DNA of 64,000 bases. It comes from Fusicatenibacter sp. Its GTDB lineage: Bacteria > Bacillota > Clostridia > Lachnospirales > Lachnospiraceae. Below are positions 52,662 through 61,987 of this stretch, one piece after another (position 1 is the stretch's first letter; each line of letters begins with the position of its first letter). Position numbers and translations under genes: made by a program. The DNA lies in the NCBI GenBank assembly GCA_022766945.1, contig JALEOU010000071.1:1-64000 (forward strand), read 5' to 3'. The notes beneath the pieces were generated by a model, which worked only from the letters and a program-made list of their open reading frames with translations, was not told the origin of the DNA and did no database searches.

Positions 52662-53288
52662 ATGAAAAAATTCAGGCGATTTCTGATGGTCGGGGCAGCA
52701 GCGCTGCTGCTTTCCGGCTGCGGAAAATTGAAAGATGTGGACACCACTTCGGTCTATGTGGGACAGGATGGCACAGTAACTGAGGCAATTGTGGATTCCT
52801 ACAGTGAGGATGACGGCTATACGGAAAAGGAACTGAAAGCCTTTGTAAATGAGGATATTTCTTCTTTCAATGAAGGAACGAAAGAGGATACCGTAAAACT
52901 GCTGGACTGCAAAGTTGGCAGGGATACCGTCATGATCCGTCTGGAATACACCGATGCAGCGAGTTATGCAGCTTATCACCGGACGGAATTCTTCAGCGGA
53001 AGTTTGGAAGAAGCAAAAGAAGCGGGATATGATTTTTCCGCTTCCTTTCTTGATCAGGAGGGAAAGGAAGTGGCCATCGAGGAAGCAGTCGATGGAATCA
53101 AAAACCCAAGAGTGATTATTTTTGAAGAACCGCTTCAGATTGTGACGGAAAAACAGATTCTCTGTGCTTCCTCGAATGTCCGGATTACGGGGAAGACAAG
53201 CGCATTGGCAAAAGCCGGAGAGGACACAGCAGACGGCACAGACGGACAGTTTCTGGAATCTCTGGCTTATGTGGTGTATGGGAAATAA
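52662..53288 (+). CDS. Lipoprotein of unknown function
   Basis: Not recognised. A 208-residue precursor with a lipoprotein signal ([10 protein letters not shown] start, lipobox LLSGC, Cys20), then an acidic alpha/beta domain beginning [18 protein letters not shown]. No repeats or metal motifs. ATG 52662 has GAGGG 5 nt upstream; an ATG at 52650 directly abuts the purA stop and lacks a site. It is squeezed between purA (12 nt) and glyS (22 nt), so it shares their transcript. Confidence 0.82.
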   Translation: MKKFRRFLMVGAAALLLSGCGKLKDVDTTSVYVGQDGTVTEAIVDSYSEDDGYTEKELKAFVNEDISSFNEGTKEDTVKLLDCKVGRDTVMIRLEYTDAASYAAYHRTEFFSGSLEEAKEAGYDFSASFLDQEGKEVAIEEAVDGIKNPRVIIFEEPLQIVTEKQILCASSNVRITGKTSALAKAGEDTADGTDGQFLESLAYVVYGK

Positions 53289-53310
53289 AAGCAGAATGGA
53301 GTTTAGAATA

Positions 53311-54705
53311 ATGGAAAAGACAATGGACAAGATTGTGGCAGTCGCCAAATCAAGAGGTTTTGTGTACCCGGGTTCTGAAATTTACGGAGGTCTTGCAAAT
53401 ACCTGGGATTATGGCCCATTGGGTGTGGAACTGAAAAATAATGTAAAAAAGGCATGGTGGCAGAAATTTGTTATGGAGAATCCATACAATGTCGGTGTGG
53501 ATTGCGCGATTCTGATGAATCCCCAGACATGGGTTGCATCCGGTCATCTGGGTGGATTTTCCGATCCCCTGATGGACTGCAAAGAGTGCCATGAACGTTT
53601 CCGCGCAGACAAGCTGATTGAGGATTACTGTGCGGAAAAAGGCATCACACTCGAAAACAGTGTGGATTCCTGGAGTCAGGAACAGATGAAGAATTTCATC
53701 GAAGAGCATCAGATTCCCTGTCCGACCTGCGGCAAGCACAATTTTACAGATATCCGTCAGTTTAACCTGATGTTTAAGACCTTCCAGGGCGTCACAGAGG
53801 ACGCGAAAAATACCGTATATCTCCGTCCGGAGACAGCACAGGGTATTTTTGTGAACTTTAAAAATGTTCAGAGAACATCAAGAAAGAAAATCCCGTTTGG
53901 TATCGGCCAGATCGGTAAATCTTTCCGTAATGAAATCACTCCGGGCAACTTTACATTTCGTACCCGTGAATTTGAACAGATGGAACTGGAATTCTTCTGT
54001 GAACCGGGTACTGATCTGGAATGGTTTGCATACTGGAAGCAGTTCTGCCTGGATTGGCTGCACAATCTTGGATTAAAAGATGAGGAAGTGCGCTATCGCG
54101 ATCATTCGCCGGAAGAACTTTGTTTCTACAGCAAAGCAACGACAGACGTGGAGTTTTTGTTCCCGTTTGGATGGGGTGAGCTCTGGGGTATTGCAGACCG
54201 TACAGATTATGATCTGACACAGCATCAGAATCTTTCCGGCCAGGATCTGACTTATTTTGATGATACAAAAAATGAGAAATATGTTCCTTATGTGATTGAA
54301 CCGTCTCTGGGTGCAGACCGTATGGTACTGGCATTCCTGTGCAGTGCCTATGATGAGGAAGTACTGGATGCGGAGAAAAATGACGTTCGTACCGTGATGC
54401 ATTTCCATCCGGCGCTGGCACCGGTGAAGATTGGAGTTCTTCCGCTGTCCAAGAAGCTGAATGCAGGTGCAGAGAAAGTATTTGCCCAGCTGTCGAAAAA
54501 ATACAACTGCGAATTTGATGACCGTGGAAATATCGGAAAGCGTTATCGTCGTCAGGATGAGATCGGAACACCGTTCTGTATTACTTATGACTTTGATTCA
54601 GAAACAGACGGCGCAGTGACTGTGCGTGACCGCGATACCATGGAACAGGTAAGAGTTAAGATCGAAGAGCTTGATGCCTATTTTTCAGATAAGTTCACAT
54701 TTTAA
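53311..54705 (+). CDS. glyS: Glycyl-tRNA synthetase (single-chain, alpha2 type)
   Basis: Charges tRNA-Gly; the two tRNA-Gly genes are 10 kb away. The 464-residue class II synthetase shows motif 1 ([21 protein letters not shown]), motif 2 ([25 protein letters not shown]), motif 3 ([14 protein letters not shown]) and a C-terminal anticodon-binding domain ([11 protein letters not shown]). It is the eukaryote-like homodimeric form, not the GlyQ/GlyS tetramer. ATG 53311 was chosen with GGAG about 9 nt upstream; the frame extends into the lipoprotein gene. No T-box leader is present in the short gap. Confidence 0.96.
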   Translation: MEKTMDKIVAVAKSRGFVYPGSEIYGGLANTWDYGPLGVELKNNVKKAWWQKFVMENPYNVGVDCAILMNPQTWVASGHLGGFSDPLMDCKECHERFRADKLIEDYCAEKGITLENSVDSWSQEQMKNFIEEHQIPCPTCGKHNFTDIRQFNLMFKTFQGVTEDAKNTVYLRPETAQGIFVNFKNVQRTSRKKIPFGIGQIGKSFRNEITPGNFTFRTREFEQMELEFFCEPGTDLEWFAYWKQFCLDWLHNLGLKDEEVRYRDHSPEELCFYSKATTDVEFLFPFGWGELWGIADRTDYDLTQHQNLSGQDLTYFDDTKNEKYVPYVIEPSLGADRMVLAFLCSAYDEEVLDAEKNDVRTVMHFHPALAPVKIGVLPLSKKLNAGAEKVFAQLSKKYNCEFDDRGNIGKRYRRQDEIGTPFCITYDFDSETDGAVTVRDRDTMEQVRVKIEELDAYFSDKFTF

Positions 54706-54721
54706 ACGGCGACAAAGAAAA

Positions 54722-54768
54722 CCGTGCATACATCTGTTTCAAAAAACGGATGTGTGCACGGCTTTTTT
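54722..54768. terminator. Bidirectional terminator between glyS and arcC
   Basis: CCGTGCATACATCTG pairs with CGGATGTGTGCACGG (G-T pairs included), followed by TTTTTT on the plus strand and TTTT on the minus strand. Confidence 0.88.
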
Positions 54769-54796
54769 GATGAAACTGAAGGAAACAGGCGGAATT

Positions 54797-55726
54797 TTAT
54801 TCGATAATGGTTCCGGTTTTGCCCTGATATCCGGCCATCGCCTTGTCAATGGATGTGATAATGGCTCTGCGTCCGGTTCCCTTGGAAAGAAAAGAAACGG
54901 CTGCTTCTATCTTCGGCTGCATGGAATTCGGCTCAAACTGACCTTGGGCCATGTAATTCTGTGCTTCCTTCACGCTGATTCTGCCAAGAGGAGTTTCCTG
55001 ATCCGTCTTGTAACCGATGGAAACATGTTCAACGCTGGTCAGGATCAGAAGATCATCCGCATCGAGCTCCTCAGCCATCAGACCGCTGGCAAGATCTTTT
55101 TCAATAACTGCAGAAGCCCCCTTTAACTCTTCGTTCTGGGCAAGCACCGGGATACCGCCGCCGCCGCAGGCGATCACAACCTGACCTGCGTGAATCAATG
55201 CACGGATGGCGTCAATTTCAACAATTGCCTGAGGTTTTGGAGAAGCAACGATTCTGCGATAGCCATTGGGAGTTTCTACGACATAATTGCCTTTATCCTC
55301 CTCAAGTTCTGCCTCTTCTTTGGAGAGGTAACGTCCAATCACTTTAACCGGTTTATGAAAAGCATCATCGTATGGGTCTACTTCCACCTGTGTGAGAAGG
55401 GTAGAGACAGTTTTGTAAATCCCACGGCGCAGGAGTTCTGCGCGGATGGCATTCTGCAGATCATATCCAATGTAGCCCTGACTCATAGCAGAACATACGG
55501 ACATGGGAGCAGCACTGTAGTCCTGATGTACTTTTCCGAATTCATTCATAGCTGTATGAATCATACCTACCTGGGGAGCATTGCTGTGGGTGATAGCAAC
55601 ATCGGCGCCGGAGGCAACCAGATCGGCAATCACTTTTGCGGAACGTTTGACTGCGGCTTTCTGCTCCGGCAGTGTGGTTCCAAGAGCTCTGTGACCCAGA
55701 GCAACGACGATTTTCTTCTTTTTCAT
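54797..55726 (-). CDS. arcC: Carbamate kinase
   Basis: Converts carbamoyl phosphate and ADP to ATP, ammonia and CO2, an energy-yielding step in arginine, agmatine or purine/allantoin fermentation. The 309-residue amino acid kinase fold starts KIVVALGHRAL, with the Gly-rich phosphate loop VIACGGGGIPV and the C-terminal FLSKGTGRRAIITS. The start KIVVALGHRAL has His where most members have Asn (ALGGNAL), a deviation at the nucleotide-binding start. Ribosome binding site GAGAGGTATCCCT. Neither arcA/arcB nor an agmatine gene is nearby, so the source of carbamoyl phosphate is unknown. Confidence 0.9.
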   Translation of the reverse strand: MKKKKIVVALGHRALGTTLPEQKAAVKRSAKVIADLVASGADVAITHSNAPQVGMIHTAMNEFGKVHQDYSAAPMSVCSAMSQGYIGYDLQNAIRAELLRRGIYKTVSTLLTQVEVDPYDDAFHKPVKVIGRYLSKEEAELEEDKGNYVVETPNGYRRIVASPKPQAIVEIDAIRALIHAGQVVIACGGGGIPVLAQNEELKGASAVIEKDLASGLMAEELDADDLLILTSVEHVSIGYKTDQETPLGRISVKEAQNYMAQGQFEPNSMQPKIEAAVSFLSKGTGRRAIITSIDKAMAGYQGKTGTIIE

Positions 55727-55895
55727 AGGGATACCTCTCTTTATTTCATAAATTCCCGGCAGTTCCATCGGCTCCGGGTATCCGTTGATTCGATACAGAC
55801 GGGAAAAAATCCCGAAAAAAAGTTATGATTGCAGATCAGAAAAACAGGCAGCAGTAATAAGTGCCTGATAAAAAAGGATCTGATCTGTAATCATA
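55727..55895 (-). promoter_or_regulatory. Structured leader of arcC with terminator-like hairpin and SD-pairing element
   Basis: Read on the minus strand, the mRNA opens with a long hairpin: a 17-bp outer arm (55895-55879 with 55840-55824, one G-U pair) enclosing CAGGCA/TGCCTG and T runs, and ends in ACTTTTTTT (attenuator-like). Next comes CGGGA-TTTTT-TCCCG. Nearer the gene GGATACC (55783-55777) can pair with GGTATCC (55735-55729), which overlaps the ribosome binding site. The whole gap to murE is 378 bp. Confidence 0.55.
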
Positions 55896-55900
55896 GATTC

Positions 55901-55929
55901 ATTATAAGATCAAAACACACAAAAATCAA
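55901..55929 (-). promoter_or_regulatory. Sigma-A promoter for arcC
   Basis: Minus strand: TTGATT (55929-55924), 17 bases, TATAAT (55906-55901). Transcription would begin at about 55894, exactly at the base of the leader hairpin. Confidence 0.78.
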
Positions 55930-56006
55930 GTAAATAACAAGAAAACACAGAAAACAAAGTAACAACCAACCAGGAACGAGCCCTGGGATTTTCGATAGAA
56001 CCGTCA

Positions 56007-56035
56007 TTGAAATGTTTTTCTGACTATGGTATTCT
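56007..56035 (+). promoter_or_regulatory. Promoter of the murE operon
   Basis: TTGAAA (56007-56012), 17 bases, TATTCT (56030-56035) preceded by TGG (extended -10). Confidence 0.65.
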
Positions 56036-56104
56036 ATAAAGGTATAAGTATCAATCCGCTTCAAATCAGCAGCGGTTAATGAGACTTAAAAAGGAGGTTT
56101 TTCC

Positions 56105-57577
56105 ATGAAAAATTTACATATACTATTGGAAGATCTGGACTATGAATGCCTGCAGGGAAGTATGGACCGTGAAGTTATCAGTCTGGTATATGATTCAAGA
56201 AAAGTAGAGAAAGGTTCTGCTTTTGTGTGCATCCGGGGAACAGTGACGGATGGTCACGCTTTTGCACGGGATGTAGTGGAAAAAGGTGCAGAGGTTCTTT
56301 TTGTGGAGAAGGCAGTGGAAGTTCCGGAGCATGTGACGGTGATTCGGGTAAAAGACACCCGCTATGCCTTGGCGCTGCTTTCCTGTGCATGGTTTGACCA
56401 CCCGTCAAGACGTCTGAAAACCATCGGGGTTACAGGAACGAAAGGAAAAACAACGACCACTTATATGGTGCGTTCCATTCTGGAGAGTGCCGGGTATCAT
56501 GTGGGTTTGATCGGTACCATAGAAACCGTGATCGGCGAGGAGCAGATTCCTTCGGAAAACACGACACCGGAATCTTATGTGGTTCAGGAAAGCTTTGCGA
56601 AGATGGTAAAGGCAGGCTGTGACTGCGTTGTGATGGAGGTTTCTTCCCAGGCATTGATGATGCATCGCTGTGCGGGCTTTGTCTTTGATTATGGCATTTT
56701 TACAAATATTGGACTGGATCATATCGGTCCAAACGAACATTCCAGCTTCGAGCAGTATCTTGAGTGTAAAAAAATATTGCTCAAACAGTGTCGGATCGGT
56801 ATTGTAAACCGTGATGATGAGCACTTTGACAGCATTGTCCAGGGGCATACCTGTCAGCTGGAAACTTATGGATTTTCACCGGATGCTGACCTTCGGGCGA
56901 AAGAGGCGCATCTGGTATCGCATCCCGGATATCTTGGAATTGCCTATCGTGTCAGCGGTTTGATGGATTTCCCGGTGGAAATTGATATCCCGGGTAAATT
57001 CAGCATCTACAATTCTCTGACAGCGATCTCGATTTGCCGTCATTTTGAAGTGCCCGTAGAGAATATTCAGGCTGCACTGAAAGTGGCGAAGGTCAAAGGA
57101 CGTGTGGAGATGGTGAAGGTTTCGGATGAATTCACTCTGATGATTGATTATGCACACAATGCAATGAGTCTGGAGAGTTTGCTTGGCACACTCAGAGAAT
57201 ACGAGCCTCACCGGATTGTCTGCGTCTTTGGCTGCGGCGGAAACCGTTCCAGGACCAGACGATTTGAGATGGGAGAGGTTTCGGGACGGATGTCTGATCT
57301 GACAATTATCACATCAGACAATCCGCGCAATGAGGAGCCGCAGGCAATTATAGATGATATCAAAACCGGCATCGGCAAAACCGATGGAAAGTATGTGGAA
57401 ATCATTGACCGCAAAGAGGCAATCCGCTATGCGATCACGCACGGGGAACCGGGTGACATCATAGTTCTGGCAGGAAAAGGTCATGAGGATTATCAGATTA
57501 TCAGGGGAAAGAAATACCCTATGGATGAACGTGTGCTGATCCGCGAAATTCTGAAGGAATTAAAGGAGGAAGCATGA
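56105..57577 (+). CDS. murE: UDP-MurNAc-tripeptide synthetase MurE (meso-DAP type)
   Basis: ATP-dependent Mur ligase adding the third amino acid to the peptidoglycan stem peptide. The 490-residue protein has an N-terminal UDP-binding domain, the ATP loop TGTKGKTTTT (110-119), the Mur-ligase SSENTTPESY region and the C-terminal DNPRNEEP motif (Asp405-Arg408). DNPR is the known specificity motif for meso-diaminopimelate, so the wall is probably DAP-type. ATG 56105 follows AAAAAGGAGGTTTTTCC. It overlaps priA by 4 nt. Confidence 0.94.
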   Translation: MKNLHILLEDLDYECLQGSMDREVISLVYDSRKVEKGSAFVCIRGTVTDGHAFARDVVEKGAEVLFVEKAVEVPEHVTVIRVKDTRYALALLSCAWFDHPSRRLKTIGVTGTKGKTTTTYMVRSILESAGYHVGLIGTIETVIGEEQIPSENTTPESYVVQESFAKMVKAGCDCVVMEVSSQALMMHRCAGFVFDYGIFTNIGLDHIGPNEHSSFEQYLECKKILLKQCRIGIVNRDDEHFDSIVQGHTCQLETYGFSPDADLRAKEAHLVSHPGYLGIAYRVSGLMDFPVEIDIPGKFSIYNSLTAISICRHFEVPVENIQAALKVAKVKGRVEMVKVSDEFTLMIDYAHNAMSLESLLGTLREYEPHRIVCVFGCGGNRSRTRRFEMGEVSGRMSDLTIITSDNPRNEEPQAIIDDIKTGIGKTDGKYVEIIDRKEAIRYAITHGEPGDIIVLAGKGHEDYQIIRGKKYPMDERVLIREILKELKEEA

Positions 57578-59796
57578 GCAGCACTTATGCTGATGTGATT
57601 GTAGACATTACTCATGAGAAGCTGGACCGTTCTTTCCAGTATCTGATCCCTCCCGAGCTTGAGGGAAAAATCGTTCCAGGAAGCCAGGTGAGGATTCCGT
57701 TTGGGAACAGCAACAGATCGGTTACAGGCTATGTATTGTCTGTGGGAAATCAGGCTAAATACGACGAGAGTCGGATGAAGACTATCCAGGGCCTCTCTCC
57801 TGATGGCGTAACCGTGGAGGCTCATCTGATTGCTCTTGCAGACTGGATGCGCCATACGTATGGATCTACAATGATTCAGGCTCTTCGCACGGTACTTCCG
57901 GTGAAGACAAAAGCCAAAGGCAAAAAGATAAGAAAAATTGAGCTGCTGATCACGAAAGAAGCTGCATCGGAGCTGAAAAAAGAATGTGAGAGAAAAAAAT
58001 ACAGGGCAAAAGAAAGGCTGCTTGACGAGCTGATTGAAAAACAGGTGATTGATTATCATGATGCGGTTTCCAGGCTGGGAATCCCGGTCAATACGCTTCG
58101 CGGTATGGAAGAGCAGCGGGTACTTTGCATCCGCCAGACGAATATCTGGAGAAATCCTGTTCTGCTCCCGGAGGTGGAAGAGGTATCTTTTGCGTTAAGC
58201 AGCCAGCAGCAGCTTGTGGCGGAAGGTATCAAAAGGGAATGGCAGCAGCGTGGCCGTCCCTGCCTGATCAGTGGGGTGACGGGCAGCGGGAAGACACAGG
58301 TCTATATGGAACTGATCGCGGACACGATTGCAAAAGGGCGTCAGGTGATTGTTCTGATACCTGAAATTGCGCTGACCTATCAGAATGTTGCACGCTTCTG
58401 CGCCAGATTCAGAGAAAAGGTCACGATGGTGAATTCACGCATGACCCGGGAAGAGCGGGCGGATCAGATGGAGCGGGCGCGTTTGGGCGAAGTTCAGATT
58501 ATGATTGGCCCACGCTCGGCACTTTTTACCCCGTTTCCGAATCTTGGTTTGATTATTATTGACGAGGAGCATGAGACATCCTACAAAAGTGAAGCAACAC
58601 CCCGCTACCATGCGAGGGAGACGGCGATTTGCAGAGCGCGTCTCGAAGATGCCCGTGTAGTGATGGGATCGGCCACGCCATCTGTGGATGCTTTTTATCA
58701 GTGTCAGAAAGGGGAATTTGCTCTATTTCGCATGCAGACGCGCTATGGCAAAGCCATGCTTCCGAAAGTATGGATTGCTGATATGCGGGAAGAATTAAAG
58801 CAGGGAAACCGATCGATTCTGAGCAGAAAACTGCAGCAGAAGATGGAAGAACATCTCGAACGAAAGGAGCAGGTGATTTTATTCTTGAATCGGCGCGGAT
58901 ATGCCGGTTATGTTTCCTGCCGTTCCTGCGGACATGTGATGAAATGTCCGCATTGTGATGTCTCTTTGACTGCCCACAATAACGGGATGCTGATTTGTCA
59001 TTACTGCGGATACGAACGTGAACAGGTGACCCGATGTCCGTCCTGCGGCTCTCCATATATCGGAGGTTTTCGCGCAGGAACGCAGCAGATCGAACAGATG
59101 ATAAAGAAAACATTTCCGGAAAAGCGTATTCTCCGCATGGACGGCGATACGACCAGGAGCAAGGACAGCTATGATGAGATTCTTGGCACTTTTTCAAAGG
59201 GGGAAGCAGACATCCTGATTGGCACTCAGATGATTGTGAAAGGACATGATTTTCCGAATGTCACGCTTATGGGCGTTCTTCTTGCAGATCTGTCGCTGAA
59301 CGCCGACAGTTATCGTGCCGGGGAGCGCACATTCCAGCTGCTTACGCAAGCAGTAGGGCGTGCCGGCCGGGGAGCAAAAGAAGGGACAGCTGTCATTCAG
59401 ACCTATCATCCCGAGCATTACAGTATCACAGCGGCGGTCAGTCAGGACTATGAGGCATTTTACCGGGAAGAGATGGAATATCGACAGCTGCTAGGCTATC
59501 CTCCGGCAGCGAATCTAATGGCGATACACGGAGCAGGGGAAAAGGAAGAGCACCTTATGGAAGCGATGGAATATGTGAGGCGCTTTTTGATTCGCATCAA
59601 TCGTTCTGATCAGGTACAGATGATCGGGCCTGCGAAGGAATCAGTGGCCAGGATCAGTGATTTGTATCGAATGGTGCTGTATGTCAAGGCAGCGGATCGG
59701 GAACTTTTGCTCAGGCTGAGGGAAAAGCTGGAACAGTATATTGAGATAAATAAAGGATTTCAGTCTGTTTATATACAATATGATTTTAATGCGTAA
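57574..59796 (+). CDS. priA: Primosomal replication-restart helicase PriA
   Basis: Recognises stalled forks and reloads the replisome. The 740-residue protein has the 3'-end-binding N-terminal domain, Walker A GVTGSGKTQ, the DEEH Walker B (IIIDEEHETSYKS), zinc-binding cysteines (CRSCGHVMKCPHC, CHYCGYE, CPSCGS) and helicase motifs V-VI (GTQMIVKGHDFPNV, QAVGRAGRG). Its ATG overlaps the murE stop (ATGA), and the Shine-Dalgarno AAGGAGGAAGC lies within murE, so the two are translationally coupled. def follows after 16 nt. Confidence 0.96.
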   Translation: MSSTYADVIVDITHEKLDRSFQYLIPPELEGKIVPGSQVRIPFGNSNRSVTGYVLSVGNQAKYDESRMKTIQGLSPDGVTVEAHLIALADWMRHTYGSTMIQALRTVLPVKTKAKGKKIRKIELLITKEAASELKKECERKKYRAKERLLDELIEKQVIDYHDAVSRLGIPVNTLRGMEEQRVLCIRQTNIWRNPVLLPEVEEVSFALSSQQQLVAEGIKREWQQRGRPCLISGVTGSGKTQVYMELIADTIAKGRQVIVLIPEIALTYQNVARFCARFREKVTMVNSRMTREERADQMERARLGEVQIMIGPRSALFTPFPNLGLIIIDEEHETSYKSEATPRYHARETAICRARLEDARVVMGSATPSVDAFYQCQKGEFALFRMQTRYGKAMLPKVWIADMREELKQGNRSILSRKLQQKMEEHLERKEQVILFLNRRGYAGYVSCRSCGHVMKCPHCDVSLTAHNNGMLICHYCGYEREQVTRCPSCGSPYIGGFRAGTQQIEQMIKKTFPEKRILRMDGDTTRSKDSYDEILGTFSKGEADILIGTQMIVKGHDFPNVTLMGVLLADLSLNADSYRAGERTFQLLTQAVGRAGRGAKEGTAVIQTYHPEHYSITAAVSQDYEAFYREEMEYRQLLGYPPAANLMAIHGAGEKEEHLMEAMEYVRRFLIRINRSDQVQMIGPAKESVARISDLYRMVLYVKAADRELLLRLREKLEQYIEINKGFQSVYIQYDFNA

Positions 59797-59812
59797 AGGA
59801 GAGTAAAAAAAT

Positions 59813-60289
59813 ATGGCAATCAGAACAATCAGAACGGTCGGAGACCGTGTACTTACGAAAAAATGCAGACCGGTGGATGAAGTAAACGGGAAAATCAATC
59901 AGCTGATTGATGACATGTTTGATACGATGTACGATGCAAACGGAGTGGGGCTTGCTGCACCGCAGGTTGGGATCTTAAAGAGAATTGTGGTGATCGATGT
60001 GGATGGAAATCCGTATCTTCTGATCAACCCTGAGATTCTGGAAACAAGCGGGGAACAGACAGGCGGTGAGGGCTGCTTAAGTCTTCCGGGCAAGTGCGGC
60101 ACGGTGACACGGCCGAATTATGTGAAAGTGAGAGCCTACGACAGAGAGATGAAACCGTTTGAACTGGAAGGTACGGAGCTTCTGGCACGCTGCATCTGCC
60201 ACGAATGTGATCATCTGGATGGTCATATGTATACGGAAAAAGTCGAGGGCGAACTCTGGGACAGCACTTATGATGACGAAGAAGAGTAG
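59813..60289 (+). CDS. def: Peptide deformylase
   Basis: Metal enzyme that removes the formyl group from nascent N-formylmethionine. The 158-residue protein shows all three motifs: GVGLAAPQVG, EGCLSLPG and HECDH (130-134). The priA-def-fmt order joins removal and addition of the formyl group. ATG 59813 follows AAAGGAGAGTAAAAAAAT. Confidence 0.97.
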   Translation: MAIRTIRTVGDRVLTKKCRPVDEVNGKINQLIDDMFDTMYDANGVGLAAPQVGILKRIVVIDVDGNPYLLINPEILETSGEQTGGEGCLSLPGKCGTVTRPNYVKVRAYDREMKPFELEGTELLARCICHECDHLDGHMYTEKVEGELWDSTYDDEEE

Positions 60290-60301
60290 GAGAGGATACC
60301 G

Positions 60302-61270
60302 ATGAGAGTTGTTTTTATGGGAACACCGGATTTTTCGGTGGGAACACTGCAGGCAATTGCGGAAAAGGGATATGAAATTGTCGGTGTGGTCACACAGCCT
60401 GATAAGCCCAAGGGAAGAGGAAAACAGATGCAGCCGACACCGGTCAAGGAGGCAGCGCTTACGCTTGGACTGCCGGTATATCAGCCATCCAAAGTGCGTA
60501 CTCCGGAAGCGGTGGAAATGATTCGGAGCATGAACCCGGATGTGATTGTTGTCGTGGCATTTGGACAGATCATTCCACGGGAAATTCTGGAACTGCCGCC
60601 GCTTGGCTGCATCAATGTACATGCATCGCTGCTTCCCGCCTACCGCGGAGCGGCGCCGATTCAGTGGGCGGTGATCAATGGAGAACCAATAAGCGGTGTT
60701 ACGATCATGAAAATGGATGAAGGACTGGATACCGGAGATATGCTGGCGAAGACGGAAGTTGTTCTGGAAGCAGATGAGACGGGCGGAAGCCTGTTTGAAA
60801 AATTAAGCGCTGCCGGCGCAAAGCTTCTGACAGATACGCTTCCTCTGCTTGCAGATGGGAAAATCATGCCGGAGGCGCAGCCAAAAGAAAGCACGACAGA
60901 GTATGCCCGTATGATCCGAAAGGAAGATGGCCATATTGAATGGACAAAAAGTGCAGTTGAGATTGAACGTCTGATCCGGGGAATGAATCCATGGCCCAGT
61001 GCCTACACGACACTGGACGGAAAGAGTTTAAAGATCTGGAAAGCCCGTGTGGTGGCAATGCCGGGAGGAGATCTGTTTTCGCGTCTTCCTGGACAGGATC
61101 CGAAAAAGTCTGCCGGAAAGATCTGGGTGGCAGATGAGAGTGGGATTCACGTCAAAACCGGAGATGGTATTTTGATTATTGAAGAACTGCAGCTTGCAGG
61201 AAAGAAACGAATGAAAACCGCAGATTTTCTGCGTGGGTATTTTGTGAAACCGGGAATGCGGCTTGAATAG
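60302..61270 (+). CDS. fmt: Methionyl-tRNA formyltransferase
   Basis: Formylates initiator Met-tRNA using 10-formyl-THF (from one-carbon units such as those made by GlyA). The 322-residue protein starts VVFMGTPDFSVGTL, has the catalytic region INVHASLLPAYRGAAPIQWA with Asn/His/Asp, and the C-terminal tRNA-binding domain. Ribosome binding site AGGAGAGGATACCG; 12 nt after def. Confidence 0.97.
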   Translation: MRVVFMGTPDFSVGTLQAIAEKGYEIVGVVTQPDKPKGRGKQMQPTPVKEAALTLGLPVYQPSKVRTPEAVEMIRSMNPDVIVVVAFGQIIPREILELPPLGCINVHASLLPAYRGAAPIQWAVINGEPISGVTIMKMDEGLDTGDMLAKTEVVLEADETGGSLFEKLSAAGAKLLTDTLPLLADGKIMPEAQPKESTTEYARMIRKEDGHIEWTKSAVEIERLIRGMNPWPSAYTTLDGKSLKIWKARVVAMPGGDLFSRLPGQDPKKSAGKIWVADESGIHVKTGDGILIIEELQLAGKKRMKTADFLRGYFVKPGMRLE

Positions 61271-61288
61271 TAAGGAGAGGTACTGGTT

Positions 61289-61987
61289 ATGAGATATGGT
61301 TTTATGGACTGGACGTATCTTCTGGTTGTGATTGCAGCACTGATTTCTGCGGCGGTATCTGCCAGAATGAACACAGTATTCAGTAAATATCAGAGAGTCA
61401 GGAGTGCCTGCGGGCTGACCGGGCGGGAAGCAGCGCTTCGTATTCTGCATCTGGCAGGAATCTATGATGTAACCGTTCAGCATGTGTCCGGGAAACTGAC
61501 GGATCATTATGATCCGAGAACAAAGACACTGAATCTGTCGGATTCAGTGTACAATTCCACATCTCTGGCTGCTGTGGGTGTCGCTGCGCATGAGTGCGGT
61601 CATGCGATACAGCATGATGTAGGCTATGTGCCGCTGAAGATCAGAAGTGCGATTGTTCCGGTAGCAAATTTTGGATCTCAGCTTTTCTGGCCTTTGTTTC
61701 TGATCGGACTCATCATGAGTCTTCCGGCGCTGGTAAAAGCAGGAATCTGGCTGTTTGTATTTGCGCTGGCCTTTCAGATTGTGACACTTCCGGTAGAATT
61801 TAATGCTTCCCACCGAGCGGTAACGATGCTGACGGAGAACGGGATTGTAAGAGAAGAGGAAAAGGCAGGAGTGAGAAAAGTGCTTACTGCTGCGGCGATG
61901 ACATATGTGGCGGCGGTAATCGGTTCACTGCTGCAGCTGCTGCGTCTGCTGATTTTGTCAGGAGCATTTAGGAGAAATGATGACTGA
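61289..61987 (+). CDS. Zinc metallopeptidase of the YugP family
   Basis: A 232-residue membrane protein with an N-terminal hydrophobic helix (LLVVIAALISAAVSARMN), the zinc motif HECGHAIQH (near 105-113), and C-terminal hydrophobic segments (FWPLFLIGLIMSLPAL, IWLFVFALAFQIVTL, and one near the end). The family (Zn_peptidase_2, Bacillus YugP) has no assigned substrate. It sits between fmt and rsmB as commonly seen in clostridia, and overlaps rsmB by 8 nt. Ribosome binding site AAGGAGAGGTACTGGTT. Confidence 0.92.
   Translation: MRYGFMDWTYLLVVIAALISAAVSARMNTVFSKYQRVRSACGLTGREAALRILHLAGIYDVTVQHVSGKLTDHYDPRTKTLNLSDSVYNSTSLAAVGVAAHECGHAIQHDVGYVPLKIRSAIVPVANFGSQLFWPLFLIGLIMSLPALVKAGIWLFVFALAFQIVTLPVEFNASHRAVTMLTENGIVREEEKAGVRKVLTAAAMTYVAAVIGSLLQLLRLLILSGAFRRNDD

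Noticed and set aside
53289..53310. T-box leader before glyS
   Set aside because: Only 22 nt separate glyS from the upstream lipoprotein gene.
51627..53348. 573-residue open frame on the minus strand over purA and the lipoprotein gene
   Set aside because: It is antisense to a clearly conserved gene, has no ribosome binding site or recognisable domain, and its composition is typical of a reverse-strand shadow.
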